A stretch of DNA of 64,000 bases from Kushneria avicenniae. Lineage in GTDB: Bacteria; Pseudomonadota; Gammaproteobacteria; Pseudomonadales; Halomonadaceae. Of the stretch, positions 10,533-20,753 are shown one piece after another (position 1 is the first letter of the stretch; each line of letters opens with the position of its first letter). The notes under the pieces were generated by a model that did no database searches, was not told the origin of the DNA, and saw nothing but the letters and a program-made list of their open reading frames with translations. The stretch is taken from positions 473,505-537,504 of the forward strand of contig NZ_FOLY01000004.1 in the NCBI RefSeq assembly GCF_900112585.1. Direction: 5' to 3'. A program made the position numbers and the translations under genes.

Positions 10533-10561
10533 TTGACTTGCCGAGACACCGGCGCTTTGAT
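10533..10561 (+). promoter_or_regulatory. Possible promoter for the pilF operon
   Basis: TTGACT (10533-10538), 17-bp spacer, TTTGAT (10556-10561), in the 104-bp gap between rlmN and pilF. The -10 is only a 4/6 match. Confidence 0.35.
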
Positions 10562-10620
10562 GGGTAACGTTATTGCTAATATTTGACGGATTCGGGCATA
10601 TTCATCACGTCAGGAAGTCG

Positions 10621-11313
10621 ATGAGTCACTTGCGCTGCACCCTCAGGACACTGCTGATCGTGGCCACCCTGCTGCTGTTGGCCATGGCCCTCCCAGGCTG
10701 TGCCAGCGATGGCAGCAGTATCTCCTCGACAGAGTCACCGAACTCGGCCTATACCCAGCTGGGCATGGCCTACCTGCAGCGCGATGATCCTGAACGTGCG
10801 CAACAGGCCTTCGAACGCGCCATCGATATGGCTCCCAACGACCCCGACGCCCTTCAGGGGCTGGCGCTGGTCTATCAGCGCCAGGGCGAGACCGCCAGCG
10901 CCGATCGATATTTCAAGCGTGCCCTGGGCAGCCGCAGCGCCTTTACTCAGGCACGCAACAACTATGCGGCGTTCCTGTTTGGCCAGAGCCGTATCTCCGA
11001 GGCCTGTGATCAGCTCGAACAGGCTTCAAGCGATTTGCGCTATGACCGCCGCGCGCAGCTGTTCACCAACCTCGGCCAGTGTCGCCAGCGCCAGAATGAA
11101 CTCGAAGCCTCCATGAATGCCTATCAGCGTGCCCTGCAGCTTGATGATCGGCAGCCGCGGGCCTGGCTGGGGCTGGCCGAAATGCAGTATCAGTTACATC
11201 AGCATGAGGCGGCGCGCGCCTCGCTGGCGCACTACATTCAGTTTGCCGGACAGAACGATGAAAGCATTGAGCTGTCCCGACAGCTCAATGGCGAGGCGTT
11301 ACATGATGGGTAA
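10621..11313 (+). CDS. pilF: Type IV pilus biogenesis/stability lipoprotein PilF (PilW)
   Basis: Outer-membrane TPR lipoprotein needed to assemble the PilQ secretin ring. The start at 10621 (AGGAAG ribosome binding site) gives a lipoprotein signal with a lipobox ending at Cys27 (MALPGC). The mature part holds consecutive TPR repeats, e.g. AYTQLGMAYLQRDDPERA and ALAGLALVYQR-like units. 230 residues; a frame open to 10573 is ignored. E. coli has this gene too at the same place, so it does not by itself prove pili. Confidence 0.9.
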   Translation: MSHLRCTLRTLLIVATLLLLAMALPGCASDGSSISSTESPNSAYTQLGMAYLQRDDPERAQQAFERAIDMAPNDPDALQGLALVYQRQGETASADRYFKRALGSRSAFTQARNNYAAFLFGQSRISEACDQLEQASSDLRYDRRAQLFTNLGQCRQRQNELEASMNAYQRALQLDDRQPRAWLGLAEMQYQLHQHEAARASLAHYIQFAGQNDESIELSRQLNGEALHDG

Positions 11314-11379
11314 GGCTGCCCCGCGCTTAATGCCGGCAAGGGAACATTTCGTGCCACGACCGAACAAGGAATTTTCTGC

Positions 11380-12345
11380 ATGAGCGAACAGCATGCCTCT
11401 TCCACTGGAGAACCGGGCGCCGGTGAAATGCTGCGCGAAGAGCGCGAACGTCAGCGCCTGCATCTGGAAGATGCCGCCGAGCAGCTGAATCTTCGCCCAT
11501 CTCTGGTCGCGGACATGGAGCGCGACAACTTCGAGCAGATTCCGATTCCGACCTACCGCCGGGGCTATCTACGCGCCTATGCCCGCCTGCTGGGGATCGA
11601 TGATCGAATGATCGTGGCCGCCTACGACCGTGTTCATGGCCGAAGCGATCTGGACGAACGTCGCGTGGCACCCGTCAGCAGCATCAAGCCGCCGTCGCGC
11701 ATGGGCGCCATTGCCTTCAGAGTGGTCACGGTCGTGGTGGTGGTCATCCTGGCCGTCATGACCCTGCTATGGTGGGAGGGGCGCGAAAGTTCGCCCGGTT
11801 ATGGTGATGACAGTGCCATGACCGAACAGGGCGTCACCCGACAGGACGGCAGCGACGATCGCGATCTGCCACCGGCCCCTGAACCCGCTGCAGATAACAC
11901 ATCTGCCGACGGCTCGGGTAACATGTCCGCCAGCGAAGCCGTCAATACCGCCGTGGCCGCCCGGGTTGCCGAGGGCGACAGTAGCGCCGCCCCTGAATCA
12001 GGCACTCTTCAGGTCGATACGCCCGAAGGCCGCAATGGGGCCACCGGCGGGCTGGTGGATACCGCTGAAGACGAGGAACCGGGCGCCGATCCGGCCACAA
12101 GCGGTCGACGAATTCAGATGAACTTTGGCAGTGAGTCGTGGGTGGATGTTCGTGATGCCAATGGCACTACCGTCCTGCGCGGCCTGCAGCAAGGCGGTAC
12201 CACCGCCACGATTGAAGGCGTGCCGCCCTTTCGCCTGACGGTAGGTAATGCCAATCAGGTCACCATCGATTACAAGGGCGAACGCGTTGACATGTCCCAA
12301 CACGCTGGCAGCAGTAATGTTGCCCGTTTTACCCTGGGGGAATGA
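11380..12345 (+). CDS. rodZ: Cytoskeleton protein RodZ
   Basis: Bitopic membrane protein that links MreB filaments to the elongation machinery. 321 residues: an N-terminal helix-turn-helix of the Cro/CI type (about 15-85, GEMLREERERQRLHLEDAAEQL), one membrane helix (about 110-128), a low-complexity Ala/Ser/Asp/Glu linker, and a C-terminal beta domain (DUF4115, about 245-321). AAGGAA ribosome binding site. The linker is rich in acidic residues, as in other halophilic proteins. Confidence 0.92.
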   Translation: MSEQHASSTGEPGAGEMLREERERQRLHLEDAAEQLNLRPSLVADMERDNFEQIPIPTYRRGYLRAYARLLGIDDRMIVAAYDRVHGRSDLDERRVAPVSSIKPPSRMGAIAFRVVTVVVVVILAVMTLLWWEGRESSPGYGDDSAMTEQGVTRQDGSDDRDLPPAPEPAADNTSADGSGNMSASEAVNTAVAARVAEGDSSAAPESGTLQVDTPEGRNGATGGLVDTAEDEEPGADPATSGRRIQMNFGSESWVDVRDANGTTVLRGLQQGGTTATIEGVPPFRLTVGNANQVTIDYKGERVDMSQHAGSSNVARFTLGE

Positions 12346-12351
12346 TTTATC

Positions 12352-13464
12352 ATGATTAGCCAGTCCCCGATCGTAAGGCGCAAGTCGCGCCAGATCCATG
12401 TCGGCAATGTGCCCGTGGGTGGCGACGCGCCGATTTCGGTTCAGAGCATGACCAACACCAACACGCTGGATGTTGATGCCACCGTGGATCAGATCGAACG
12501 CATTGCCGCGGCCGGTGGCGATATCGTGCGCGTCTCGGTCCCGGACATGGACAGCGCCGAAGCGTTTGGCAAAATCAAGCAGCGCACTTCAGTGCCGCTG
12601 GTCACCGACATCCACTTCGATTACCGCATTGCCCTGCGTGTGGCCGAGCTGGGCGCCGACTGTCTGCGCATCAACCCGGGCAATATCGGCCGAGAAGACC
12701 GTGTTCACGCTGTGGTTCAGGCCGCCCGCGACAACGGCATTCCCATCCGCATCGGCGTCAATGCCGGCTCGCTCGAAAAGGATTTGCAGAAAAAGTACGG
12801 CGAACCGACTCCTGCTGCCCTGGTCGAGTCGGCCATGCGCCACATTGACTACCTCGATCGTCTGGACTTTCAGGAATACAAGATTTCGCTCAAGGCCAGC
12901 GATGTCTTCATGGCCGTCGACGCCTATCGCCAGATCGCCACACAGATCGACCAGCCCCTGCATCTGGGCATCACCGAAGCCGGTGGTCTGCGCGGCGGCA
13001 CGGTCAAGTCATCGATCGGTCTGGGGGCACTTTTGATGGATGGCATCGGCGACACCCTGCGCATCTCTCTGGCCGCCGACCCGGTCGAGGAGATCAAGGT
13101 CGGTTACGATATTCTCAAGAGCCTGAAACTGCGCTCGCGTGGTATCAACTTCATTGCCTGCCCGAGCTGCTCGCGCCAGAACTTCGATGTCATCGGCACC
13201 ATGAATCAGCTCGAGGAGCGTCTTGAAGATGTCATGACGCCACTGAACGTGTCGGTCATCGGCTGCGTCGTCAACGGCCCCGGCGAGGCAAAGGAAACCG
13301 ATGTCGGCCTGACCGGTGGCAGCCCGGCCAACCTTGTTTACATCGACGGCAAGCCGGCCCAGAAGCTGCGCAACGACCATCTTGTGGACGATCTCGAAAA
13401 GCTGATCCGCGAGCGTGTCGCGCGCAAGCAGGCCGAAGAGAACGACGTCATCACCCGCGCCTGA
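12352..13464 (+). CDS. ispG: 4-hydroxy-3-methylbut-2-enyl-diphosphate synthase IspG (GcpE)
   Basis: Penultimate step of the MEP isoprenoid pathway; makes HMBPP with a [4Fe-4S] cluster. 370 residues. Cluster cysteines are in ACPSCSRQ and the [12 protein letters not shown] segment, and the TIM-barrel region shows [20 protein letters not shown]. The start follows rodZ by six bases with a GGGGGAA ribosome binding site, so the two genes are co-transcribed. Confidence 0.97.
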   Translation: MISQSPIVRRKSRQIHVGNVPVGGDAPISVQSMTNTNTLDVDATVDQIERIAAAGGDIVRVSVPDMDSAEAFGKIKQRTSVPLVTDIHFDYRIALRVAELGADCLRINPGNIGREDRVHAVVQAARDNGIPIRIGVNAGSLEKDLQKKYGEPTPAALVESAMRHIDYLDRLDFQEYKISLKASDVFMAVDAYRQIATQIDQPLHLGITEAGGLRGGTVKSSIGLGALLMDGIGDTLRISLAADPVEEIKVGYDILKSLKLRSRGINFIACPSCSRQNFDVIGTMNQLEERLEDVMTPLNVSVIGCVVNGPGEAKETDVGLTGGSPANLVYIDGKPAQKLRNDHLVDDLEKLIRERVARKQAEENDVITRA

Positions 13465-13505
13465 GTATCGGGCGCCCCCTTTTGAAATGCAGCGATCAAC
13501 CATCA

Positions 13506-14822
13506 ATGTCCAGTAAATTACAGGCCATCCGAGGCATGAATGACCTGCTGCCCGAGCGCTCGCCGCTCTGGCAGTACTTCGAGCAGCACGTGCGCCAGCT
13601 CATGGCCCAGTACGGCTATCTGGAAATGCGCACCCCGGTGCTCGAGCAGACCGCCCTGTTCAAGCGCTCGATCGGGGAAGTGACCGACATCGTCGAAAAG
13701 GAGATGTATACCTTTGATGATCGCAACGGTGACAGTCTCTCCCTGCGTCCGGAAGGCACCGCCTCGGTGGTGCGCGCCGCCATCGAAAACGGGCTGCTCC
13801 ATAATCAGACTCATCGGCTCTGGTATGCCGGCCCCATGTTTCGTCATGAGCGCCCTCAGAAGGGCCGCTATCGCCAGTTTCATCAGGTAGGTGTGGAAAT
13901 CTTCGGCCTTGAAGGGCCGGACATCGATGCCGAGGCCATCGCGCTGTCGGCACGCCTGTGGCGCGCGCTGGGCCTGATCGATCATGTGCAGCTCGAGATC
14001 AACTCGCTGGGCTCGCTTGAAGCACGTCATGCCTATCGCGCCACGTTGGTTGAGTACTTCAATGCGCATCTGGATCAGCTCGACGAGGACGCTCGTCGGC
14101 GCCTTGACAGCAACCCGCTGCGTATTCTCGACAGCAAGAATCCCGACATGCAGGCGCTGATCGAGGCGGCCCCGAAGCTTATCGACCATCTCGATGACGC
14201 ATCGATCGCGCATTTTGAAGGTCTCAAGCACAGGCTGGACGCGCTGGGGATTGACTATGTCATCAACACGCGTCTGGTCCGCGGGCTGGACTATTACAGC
14301 CGCACGGTCTTTGAATGGACCACCACCGCGCTGGGCAGCCAGGGCACCGTATGTGCCGGTGGGCGCTATGACGGTCTGGTCGAACAGCTGGGCGGCAAGG
14401 CCACCCCGGCGGTCGGTTTTGCCATGGGTGTCGAGCGGCTGATTCTGCTGCTGGAAACCCTGCAACTGGTGCCCGAAGCCGCCGAGGACATCCTTGATGT
14501 CTACCTGATGGGCCAGGGGGAAAGCGTCGACACGCCACTGCTGGTACTGGGTGAAACCCTTCGCAGCCGCTTGCCCGGTCTGCGTGTACAGGTACACTGC
14601 GGTGGCGGCAGCTTCAAGAGCCAGCTCAAGAAGGCCGACAAGAGCCGTGCCCGTTTTGCTGTCATGCTGGGCGAGGATGAGCTTGCCGCCGGGACTGCTA
14701 CGCTCAAGGATCTGCGCGGAGAAGAGCCCCAGCAGCAGCTGGCGCCCGAGGCACTGATCGATCGCCTTGAACGCTGGATCGATGAACGCCCGGCAGACAG
14801 TGGCCTGTCGACCCGGCTCTAG
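13506..14822 (+). CDS. hisS: Histidyl-tRNA synthetase
   Basis: Class II aminoacyl-tRNA synthetase. The start at 13506 gives [16 protein letters not shown], matching the family; a TTG at 13482 would add eight residues with no homology. 438 residues. Class II motif 2 is visible as [16 protein letters not shown], the His-specific loops as [15 protein letters not shown] and CAGGRYDGL, and motif 3 as [13 protein letters not shown]-terminal anticodon-binding domain follows residue 330. No convincing Shine-Dalgarno sequence. Confidence 0.97.
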   Translation: MSSKLQAIRGMNDLLPERSPLWQYFEQHVRQLMAQYGYLEMRTPVLEQTALFKRSIGEVTDIVEKEMYTFDDRNGDSLSLRPEGTASVVRAAIENGLLHNQTHRLWYAGPMFRHERPQKGRYRQFHQVGVEIFGLEGPDIDAEAIALSARLWRALGLIDHVQLEINSLGSLEARHAYRATLVEYFNAHLDQLDEDARRRLDSNPLRILDSKNPDMQALIEAAPKLIDHLDDASIAHFEGLKHRLDALGIDYVINTRLVRGLDYYSRTVFEWTTTALGSQGTVCAGGRYDGLVEQLGGKATPAVGFAMGVERLILLLETLQLVPEAAEDILDVYLMGQGESVDTPLLVLGETLRSRLPGLRVQVHCGGGSFKSQLKKADKSRARFAVMLGEDELAAGTATLKDLRGEEPQQQLAPEALIDRLERWIDERPADSGLSTRL

Positions 14823-14881
14823 CGCCTGATTGATGGCCGGACCAAAACCGTCATGAGACCCAACCTACAGGAGTGCCGCAC

Positions 14882-15550
14882 GTGGCGGATCAGTTGAACA
14901 TCCACGAGGAAGACGATCAGCTGGCAGCGGCCAAACGGCTCTGGCACAACTACGCCAAGCCGATTCTGGGCGGTATCATCATTGCCGCAGCCGCTCTTTT
15001 TGCCTGGCACTGGTGGCAGGACCACCAGCAGGCCCAGTCCGAGGCCGCCTCGCTTCAGTATCAGCAATTGATCCAGCTGACCTCGCAGGACAGCCTCGAT
15101 GATAACGGCCGCCAGGCGGCACAGAGCATTATTGATGCCATTCGCGACCAGCACGGCGGCACGCTGTATGCCGATCTTGCCGGCATGATTCAGGCACGCC
15201 TGGCCGTGGACGGCAATGATCTGTCGGCCGCCGAGCAGGCACTGGACAGCGTACGCCAGAGCAGCGACCGCGACGAGATCCGAGCGCTGTCGGGTCTGGA
15301 GCTGGCCCGCGTCCAGCTGGGTCAGGATCACGCCGACGAGGCCCTTGACACGCTTGACGGTCTCAACCTCCCCGAAGCCATGGCCGCCCGCGCCGCCGAC
15401 ATCCGCGGCGACATTCAGCTGGCGCTGGGCCATCCCGCAGAGGCTCGAAGTGCCTGGCAGGAGGCTGTCAATCTGGCTCGTGAGCACAATCAGGAGCTCT
15501 CCGGGATACAACTCAAACTCGATGATCTGGCGCCTCAGGAGGCTTCATGA
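14882..15550 (+). CDS. yfgM: YfgM family ancillary SecYEG translocon subunit
   Basis: Inner-membrane TPR protein that associates with SecYEG and periplasmic chaperones. 222 residues from a GTG at 14882 with ACAGGAG upstream. The N-terminal cytoplasmic stretch is very acidic (HEEDDQ), followed by one membrane helix (about 29-48, ending in WHWWQDH) and a periplasmic TPR-like domain. It overlaps bamB by four bases (ATGA), as usual for this pair. Confidence 0.9.
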   Translation: MADQLNIHEEDDQLAAAKRLWHNYAKPILGGIIIAAAALFAWHWWQDHQQAQSEAASLQYQQLIQLTSQDSLDDNGRQAAQSIIDAIRDQHGGTLYADLAGMIQARLAVDGNDLSAAEQALDSVRQSSDRDEIRALSGLELARVQLGQDHADEALDTLDGLNLPEAMAARAADIRGDIQLALGHPAEARSAWQEAVNLAREHNQELSGIQLKLDDLAPQEAS

Positions 15551-16764
15551 GCACGCTTGAAAACGGCTCTTCTTCATCTGCGGGCATCAGGCGGTTCGCG
15601 CTGATGGCCAAACCGCTGGGCGCGCTGCTGTGCGCCACTTCGCTGCTGGCACTGGCCGGCTGCTCGGGCAACGTTCAGACCGGCACCCAGCCGCGCGAGC
15701 TGACCAGCATAGATCAGAGCGTCAACGTTCAGGGGCTCTGGTCTCAGGGCATCGGCTCGCTGACGCAGGCGCGCTACCCGATCACGCCGGCCATCTCGGG
15801 CGATACGCTCTATGCCAGCGATGCCGAAGGCAATATCCGCGCCATCAACCGCGAGACCGGAAAGGTCAAATGGGAGAAGCATCTGGAAACACCCATTTCC
15901 AGCGGCCTGACGGCAGACGGCGGCCAGCTCTATGCCGGCACCCGCAACGGTGAGGTCATTGTCTTCGGCGAAGACAACGGCGATATCGTCTGGCGCTCGC
16001 GCGTATCCAGTGAAGTGATTGCCCCGCCACAGCTCAACAGTGGTCAGGTCGTGGTACAGAGTGTGGATGGCACGCTGACGGCGCTGGATCGCTTTACCGG
16101 CGATCAGCAGTGGCTGTATGCCTCTTCCCAGCCAGCGCTGACCCTGCGTGGCACCGGCGCGCCGCGCACCATTGACCCGGTTTCCTTCGCCGGCTTTGCC
16201 AACGGTCGTCTGGCCGCCTTCGACAACCGCAGCGGCCAGCAGCTGTGGGATCTTCGCGTGGCCGTTCCCCAGGGGCGCACCGAGGTCGAGCAACTGGTAG
16301 ACCTCGATGGCCAGCCGGTCCTCACTCAGGATGGACGGCTGTTCGTGACCAGCTATAACGGTCGCGTCATGGCACTCGATGCCCGCAACGGCCAGCCGAT
16401 CTGGGATCGGGAGCAGTCCAGCTATCATACGCCGGTACTGGTGGGAGACTATCTCTTCACCGTTACGGCCGACAGCCATATCATGGCGCTGGATGCCAAC
16501 AACGGTCGCGTCATCTGGAACCAGGACGCGCTGGAAGGCCGCTCGCTGAGCGCGCCGATCTTTGTCGATAACAAGCTGGTGGTCGGCGATTACCAGGGCT
16601 ATCTGCACGTCATCGACGCCCGCAGCGGTGAGCAGGAAGGCCGAACCCATCCGGGCGGCGACGGCATCAGCATCACGCCGCTGACCGATGGCGAGCATGT
16701 CTATGTACTGACCAACGACGGCGAACTGATCGCCTACGCGCTCAACGACATCGGCAAGCAGTAA
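15547..16764 (+). CDS. bamB: Outer membrane protein assembly factor BamB
   Basis: Lipoprotein of the BAM complex that inserts beta-barrel proteins into the outer membrane. 405 residues; the lipobox LLALAGC puts the acylated cysteine at Cys39. The N-region is unusually long; an in-frame ATG at 15604 would give a shorter signal, but AGGAGG precedes the ATG at 15547, which overlaps the yfgM stop. The mature part has repeated PQQ-like beta-propeller blades (e.g. LYASDAEGNIRAINRETGKV, VMALDARNGQPIWD). A hairpin without T-tract lies at 16798-16813. Confidence 0.94.
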   Translation: MSTLENGSSSSAGIRRFALMAKPLGALLCATSLLALAGCSGNVQTGTQPRELTSIDQSVNVQGLWSQGIGSLTQARYPITPAISGDTLYASDAEGNIRAINRETGKVKWEKHLETPISSGLTADGGQLYAGTRNGEVIVFGEDNGDIVWRSRVSSEVIAPPQLNSGQVVVQSVDGTLTALDRFTGDQQWLYASSQPALTLRGTGAPRTIDPVSFAGFANGRLAAFDNRSGQQLWDLRVAVPQGRTEVEQLVDLDGQPVLTQDGRLFVTSYNGRVMALDARNGQPIWDREQSSYHTPVLVGDYLFTVTADSHIMALDANNGRVIWNQDALEGRSLSAPIFVDNKLVVGDYQGYLHVIDARSGEQEGRTHPGGDGISITPLTDGEHVYVLTNDGELIAYALNDIGKQ

Positions 16765-16962
16765 CGCCGTTATCGACAGTGCGATCACGGCGGGCACTGC
16801 GGTATATGCCGCAGGGCCCGCTCGTGGCATCGGACACTACCCTCCGTCACACGTTTCGAATCCCCACGCCTTTCGGGTTACAATGGCCTGATCAGGACGG
16901 ACGGTATCCACGCTGTCCTCTCTCAAGCCGACAGACCGCTCCCTCTATTGTGCAGGACCCTC

Positions 16963-18366
16963 ATGAATCCCGTTATCGCACTCGTCGGCCGACCCAATGT
17001 CGGCAAATCCACGCTATTCAACCGCCTGACGCGCTCGCGTGATGCCATCGTTGCCGACTTCCCCGGCCTGACCCGCGACCGCCACTATGGCAACGGTCAA
17101 CTGGGGGAAAAACCCTATACAGTCATCGATACCGGCGGGATCAGCGGTGACGAGATGGGCATTGATGCAGCCATGGCCGAGCAGTCACTACTGGCCATCG
17201 ACGAAGCCGATATCGTGCTATTCATGGTGGATGCCCGCGCCGGCGTCATGCCTGCCGATGAGGCCATTGCCAATCACCTGCGCATCAATCAGAAAAAGAC
17301 CTGGCTGGTGGTCAACAAGAGTGACGGCCTGCAGGAGGAGATCGCCACCGCCGATTTCTGGGCGCTGGGGCTGGGCGACCCGCACCCCATTGCGGCCTCC
17401 CACGGGCGCAACGTCACGACATTGATCGAGCATGTGCTCGAGCCCTTTCCGGAGGTCAGTGAAGAAACACATCCGGATCTGGTCGCCAACGGCATTCGCA
17501 TCGGCGTGGTCGGGCGTCCCAACGTGGGCAAGTCGACGCTGGTCAACCGGCTGCTGGGCGAGGAGCGCGTGGTGGTCTTTGATGAGGCCGGTACCACGCG
17601 CGATGCCATCGAGATCCCCTTTGAGCGTCGCGGCAAACCCTACGTGCTGATCGACACCGCCGGCATTCGACGTCGCAAGAATGTCAGCCTGGCGGCGGAG
17701 AAGTTCTCGATCATCAAGACGCTGGACGCCATCAAGGAGTGCAACGTTGCCATCGTGGTGCTCGATGCCCGCACCGGACTGGTCGAGCAGGACCTGCATC
17801 TGCTGGACTACGTGCTGACCACCGGACGCGCGCTGGTGCTGGCCGTCAACAAATGGGACGGCCTCGAGCAGGAAGCGCGCGAAAAGATGCGCGCCGACAT
17901 CAAGCGCCGACTGGGCTTTGCCGACTACGCCGATCTTCACTTCATCTCGGCGCTGCACGGTACCGCCGTGGGCGATCTCTACCCCTCCATCGAGCGGGCC
18001 TTCGCCTCGGCCACGGCCCGCTGGTCGACCAACCGCCTGACCACACTGCTGCAGGACGCGGTCAGTGAACATCAGCCCCCGCTGGTCAACGGCCGGCGCA
18101 TCAAGCTGCGCATGGCCCACCAGGGGGGCGCCAACCCGCCACTGATCGTGGTGCACGGCAATCAGACCGACGCCCTGCCCGACGCCTACAAGCGCTTTTT
18201 GATCAATACCTTCCGCAAGGTGCTCAAGGTTCGCGGCACACCGATCCGCTTCGAATTCCGCTCCGGCGACAATCCCTATGACAAGAACAGCGGCGCCAGC
18301 GACCGTGAAAAGGCCAAGGCCCGCCAGCTCTCGCGCACCCGGGAAGCGCGCAAGAACCGGCGCTGA
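16963..18366 (+). CDS. der: Ribosome biogenesis GTPase Der (EngA)
   Basis: Essential double-GTPase needed to mature the 50S subunit. 467 residues: G domain 1 with GRPNVGKST at residues 8-16, G domain 2 with a second GRPNVGKST near residue 186, and a C-terminal KH-like domain rich in basic residues. The start at 16963 has CAGGA upstream. The preceding 198 bp contain TACAAT (about 16879), which may be the -10 of its own promoter. Confidence 0.97.
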   Translation: MNPVIALVGRPNVGKSTLFNRLTRSRDAIVADFPGLTRDRHYGNGQLGEKPYTVIDTGGISGDEMGIDAAMAEQSLLAIDEADIVLFMVDARAGVMPADEAIANHLRINQKKTWLVVNKSDGLQEEIATADFWALGLGDPHPIAASHGRNVTTLIEHVLEPFPEVSEETHPDLVANGIRIGVVGRPNVGKSTLVNRLLGEERVVVFDEAGTTRDAIEIPFERRGKPYVLIDTAGIRRRKNVSLAAEKFSIIKTLDAIKECNVAIVVLDARTGLVEQDLHLLDYVLTTGRALVLAVNKWDGLEQEAREKMRADIKRRLGFADYADLHFISALHGTAVGDLYPSIERAFASATARWSTNRLTTLLQDAVSEHQPPLVNGRRIKLRMAHQGGANPPLIVVHGNQTDALPDAYKRFLINTFRKVLKVRGTPIRFEFRSGDNPYDKNSGASDREKAKARQLSRTREARKNRR

Positions 18367-18473
18367 AGGCTTGAATCCCTGCCCTTCAAAGACCTGGTAT
18401 GACTTTTCGGTGGTTCTAGGTCAGACTTGCATCAGAAGGCGTTCATTCAGCGCCTGCATGATGGGAGTTCATA

Positions 18474-19214
18474 ATGCGTCAGGCAAAGTGTCGATATCGC
18501 CCGGTCCAGCTATTGGCCGTCCTGTCACTGGCTGGGTGCATTGTTCTGCCACAGGCCAGCTTCATGCTGGGGCGGCTCGCGCTGCAGTCGATGGGCGTGG
18601 AAAACGTTCGGATCGGCCGATGGGCGGTGCCCGTGGATGCGTTGACGCTGGAACCCACGGCACTGGCCCGGGCCGGACTTGATATGGCCGGCATACCGGT
18701 CAGCCTGGAACTGCCCCTGTCGCTGACGCCGCCCGACGCCGCACCCGATATCAATCTGGCCGGTTATGCCTGGCAGCTCATGGTGCCCGGAGCAGAGCCG
18801 GTCAGCGGCGACGTGGATGACCCCGTGGCCCTTCGCGGCGGAGAAGCGACCACCCTGCGCCTGCCGGTAGCTCTTTTCCCTGACACGCCCGAGCGGGAAG
18901 GTACGACCTATAACCAGAAGCTGCTGGCGCTGGCACAGCAGCTGGCCAACCAAAAGCAACTCCCCCCCGGCAGTACCCTGTCGCTGACACCGCGGCTGGA
19001 TAGCGACATGGCCCGATTGATACCGGCGCCGACCATTACGCTCGATATTTCGGGACCCTCGGAGCAGCGCAGCACGCCGGGACTTCCAGTTTCTCCGGGC
19101 ACGATCTCTTCAGATCCGGCATCTGCAAACCCGGCATCAGCGAACAGCGTAGCGCCAGCCTCCGAACCGTCGTCCACCTCGCCGGCCAACCAGAATCAGG
19201 TCACGACCCCATAA
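18474..19214 (+). CDS. Putative lipoprotein with a WHy/LEA14-like domain
   Basis: 246 residues, not recognised as a named gene. The N terminus is a lipoprotein signal (LSLAGC, Cys22). Residues about 60-150 show a pattern like WHy (LEA14) domains: hydrophobic strands, GYAWQLMVPGAEPVSGDVDD, then a patch ending in TLRLPVAL. The last 60 residues are a low-complexity Pro/Ser/Ala/Asn tail. GGGAG precedes the ATG. A strong terminator follows, so it is last in the der segment. LEA14-like proteins are linked to desiccation or osmotic stress in other organisms; a role here is inference. A simple DUF lipoprotein is the alternative. Confidence 0.6.
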   Translation: MRQAKCRYRPVQLLAVLSLAGCIVLPQASFMLGRLALQSMGVENVRIGRWAVPVDALTLEPTALARAGLDMAGIPVSLELPLSLTPPDAAPDINLAGYAWQLMVPGAEPVSGDVDDPVALRGGEATTLRLPVALFPDTPEREGTTYNQKLLALAQQLANQKQLPPGSTLSLTPRLDSDMARLIPAPTITLDISGPSEQRSTPGLPVSPGTISSDPASANPASANSVAPASEPSSTSPANQNQVTTP

Positions 19215-19240
19215 AAAACCGGCGCGCCGGCGCCGGTTTT
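19215..19240. terminator. Bidirectional terminator
   Basis: Perfect 11-bp stem (19215-19225 with 19230-19240, loop GCCG), AAAA on the left and TTTT on the right, between two convergent genes. Confidence 0.88.
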
Positions 19241-19261
19241 CCTCGATACGTTCAGATCGTC

Positions 19262-19681
19262 TCATTCAACGTCACTGAGCGTGCCCTCGCCGACCACTTC
19301 ATTGTCGAGCAGCCATTCGATGCGGTTGTCGCCTGTCCTTTGCACCTGATAGCAGGTGGTCTCACCACTGCCATAGTCAAGACACATCCGGTCGCCCTCG
19401 ATGGTGGCCTGACCAGTGTAGTTTTCCCCCTCAATGGTGCCATCGACGCGATAGACCTCGCTGTATCGACTGCCATCGGCCATGGCACCGGTCACCCGAT
19501 GACCCATGACCGTGTCACGAATGGCGCTGCCGGAGAGACGCTCACCCCGGGTTGAAGCACTCGCCTCGTTGTCATGGGCCATCTGACTGTCCTGGCCGTC
19601 GGCCGAGGCCGCCATGGCCGGGACCGTAACCATCCCCGTCAGCAGCAGTGCCCCCATAACGATGGTTATCATTGTTCTCAT
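19262..19681 (-). CDS. Exported hypothetical protein
   Basis: 139 residues, function unknown. The start at 19681 (GGGAG ribosome binding site) gives a clean Sec signal peptide cleaved near VPAMA-ASA. The mature protein is acidic at first. It then holds a compact beta-rich part with regularly spaced DG pairs (GAMADGSRYSEVYRVDGTIE) and two cysteines (MCLDYGSG, TTCYQV) that could form a disulfide. It resembles small periplasmic DUF proteins with a lipocalin-like fold, but I cannot name the family. Confidence 0.7.
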   Translation of the reverse strand: MRTMITIVMGALLLTGMVTVPAMAASADGQDSQMAHDNEASASTRGERLSGSAIRDTVMGHRVTGAMADGSRYSEVYRVDGTIEGENYTGQATIEGDRMCLDYGSGETTCYQVQRTGDNRIEWLLDNEVVGEGTLSDVE

Positions 19682-19765
19682 CGCGCTACTCCCTGTGATT
19701 GAAAACCAAGTATGGCATCGATCACCGCACACACGACGTCAGCATCAAAGGCGTTCAGTTCGGAT

Positions 19766-20638
19766 TTAGTCGGCCGAGTAGCTATCGATCGTGGGCTCGC
19801 GTCCGGTCCAGCTGATGGCGAACTGCCAGGCAGCGCGGCCGCTGCGTACGCCGCGGGACAGCGCAAAGCGGCGCGCCTCGGCCTCGGCTGCCGCATCAAA
19901 CTGTCCGCCCAGATGCGCCACCCAGTGCGCGCAGGTCTGAAGGTAGGTGTCCTGGTCAAAGGGATAAAACGACAGCCACAGCCCGAAACGATCCGACAGC
20001 GAAATCTTCTCCTCGACGGCGTCACCGTGATGGATCTCACCGCCCACGACCTGTGTATCGCTGTTGTCACTCATGCTTTCGGGCAGCAAATGACGACGGT
20101 TGGAGGTGGCATAGAGCAACACGTTGTCCGGCGGCCCGGTCAGGGTGCCGTCCAGCACGCTCTTGAGCGCCTTGTAGGCATCATCACTGCCTTCAAAGGA
20201 GAGATCGTCACAGTAGACGACAAAGCGATAGTCGCTGCCTCGAAGTGTCTGCACCAGCGTCGGCAGCCCCACCAGATCATGTCGGTCGACCTGAATCAGG
20301 CGCAGCCCCTCGCCGGCCAGATCATTGATCAGCGCCCGGATCAGCGACGACTTGCCGGTGCCTCGCGCGCCCCACAGCAGCGCATGGTTGGCCGGGCGCC
20401 CGCGCAGGAAGGTACGGGTATTATCCACCAGCGCCCTTTTCTGGGTCTCGATGCCGATCAGTTCCGACACACTGACGCTATCGCGCGGCTTAACCGGCGT
20501 CAGCCGCCCGCCCAGCGCATGACGCTGCCAGAGAGCGGCAATATCACATGACCAGTCGATAGGCGCCTGCTCGGGCGGCAACAGAGGTTCCAGCCGGTCC
20601 AGCAGATTCAAAAGACGTGTGCTCAACTGCTCATTCAT
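19766..20638 (-). CDS. DUF815 family AAA-type ATPase
   Basis: 290-residue P-loop ATPase of a widespread uncharacterised family. Walker A is GARGTGKSS (about residue 90), Walker B is VVYCDDLSF, and a sensor region DNVLLYATSNRRHL follows; the segment after SDRFGLWLSFYPF is typical of DUF815. GGAG precedes the ATG at 20638. It stands between an exported hypothetical protein and a divergent peptidase. Biological role unknown. Confidence 0.85.
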   Translation of the reverse strand: MNEQLSTRLLNLLDRLEPLLPPEQAPIDWSCDIAALWQRHALGGRLTPVKPRDSVSVSELIGIETQKRALVDNTRTFLRGRPANHALLWGARGTGKSSLIRALINDLAGEGLRLIQVDRHDLVGLPTLVQTLRGSDYRFVVYCDDLSFEGSDDAYKALKSVLDGTLTGPPDNVLLYATSNRRHLLPESMSDNSDTQVVGGEIHHGDAVEEKISLSDRFGLWLSFYPFDQDTYLQTCAHWVAHLGGQFDAAAEAEARRFALSRGVRSGRAAWQFAISWTGREPTIDSYSAD

Positions 20639-20753
20639 GTATGGCTCCGCATCAGGTTATGCTGTCATGTGACCATGACCCCGCTATCCTGGCGTGCCCC
20701 TTCGGCGCACGTCCAGTCGGGCCCGTTGAATCCTTACAGGAGTTTGGCCGTCC

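Noticed and set aside
13518..14597. 359-codon open frame antisense to hisS
   Set aside because: Shadow frame; hisS is complete and conserved on the other strand.
15574..16830. 418-codon open frame antisense to bamB
   Set aside because: High-GC mirror frame of a clear gene; no ribosome binding site and no recognisable domain.
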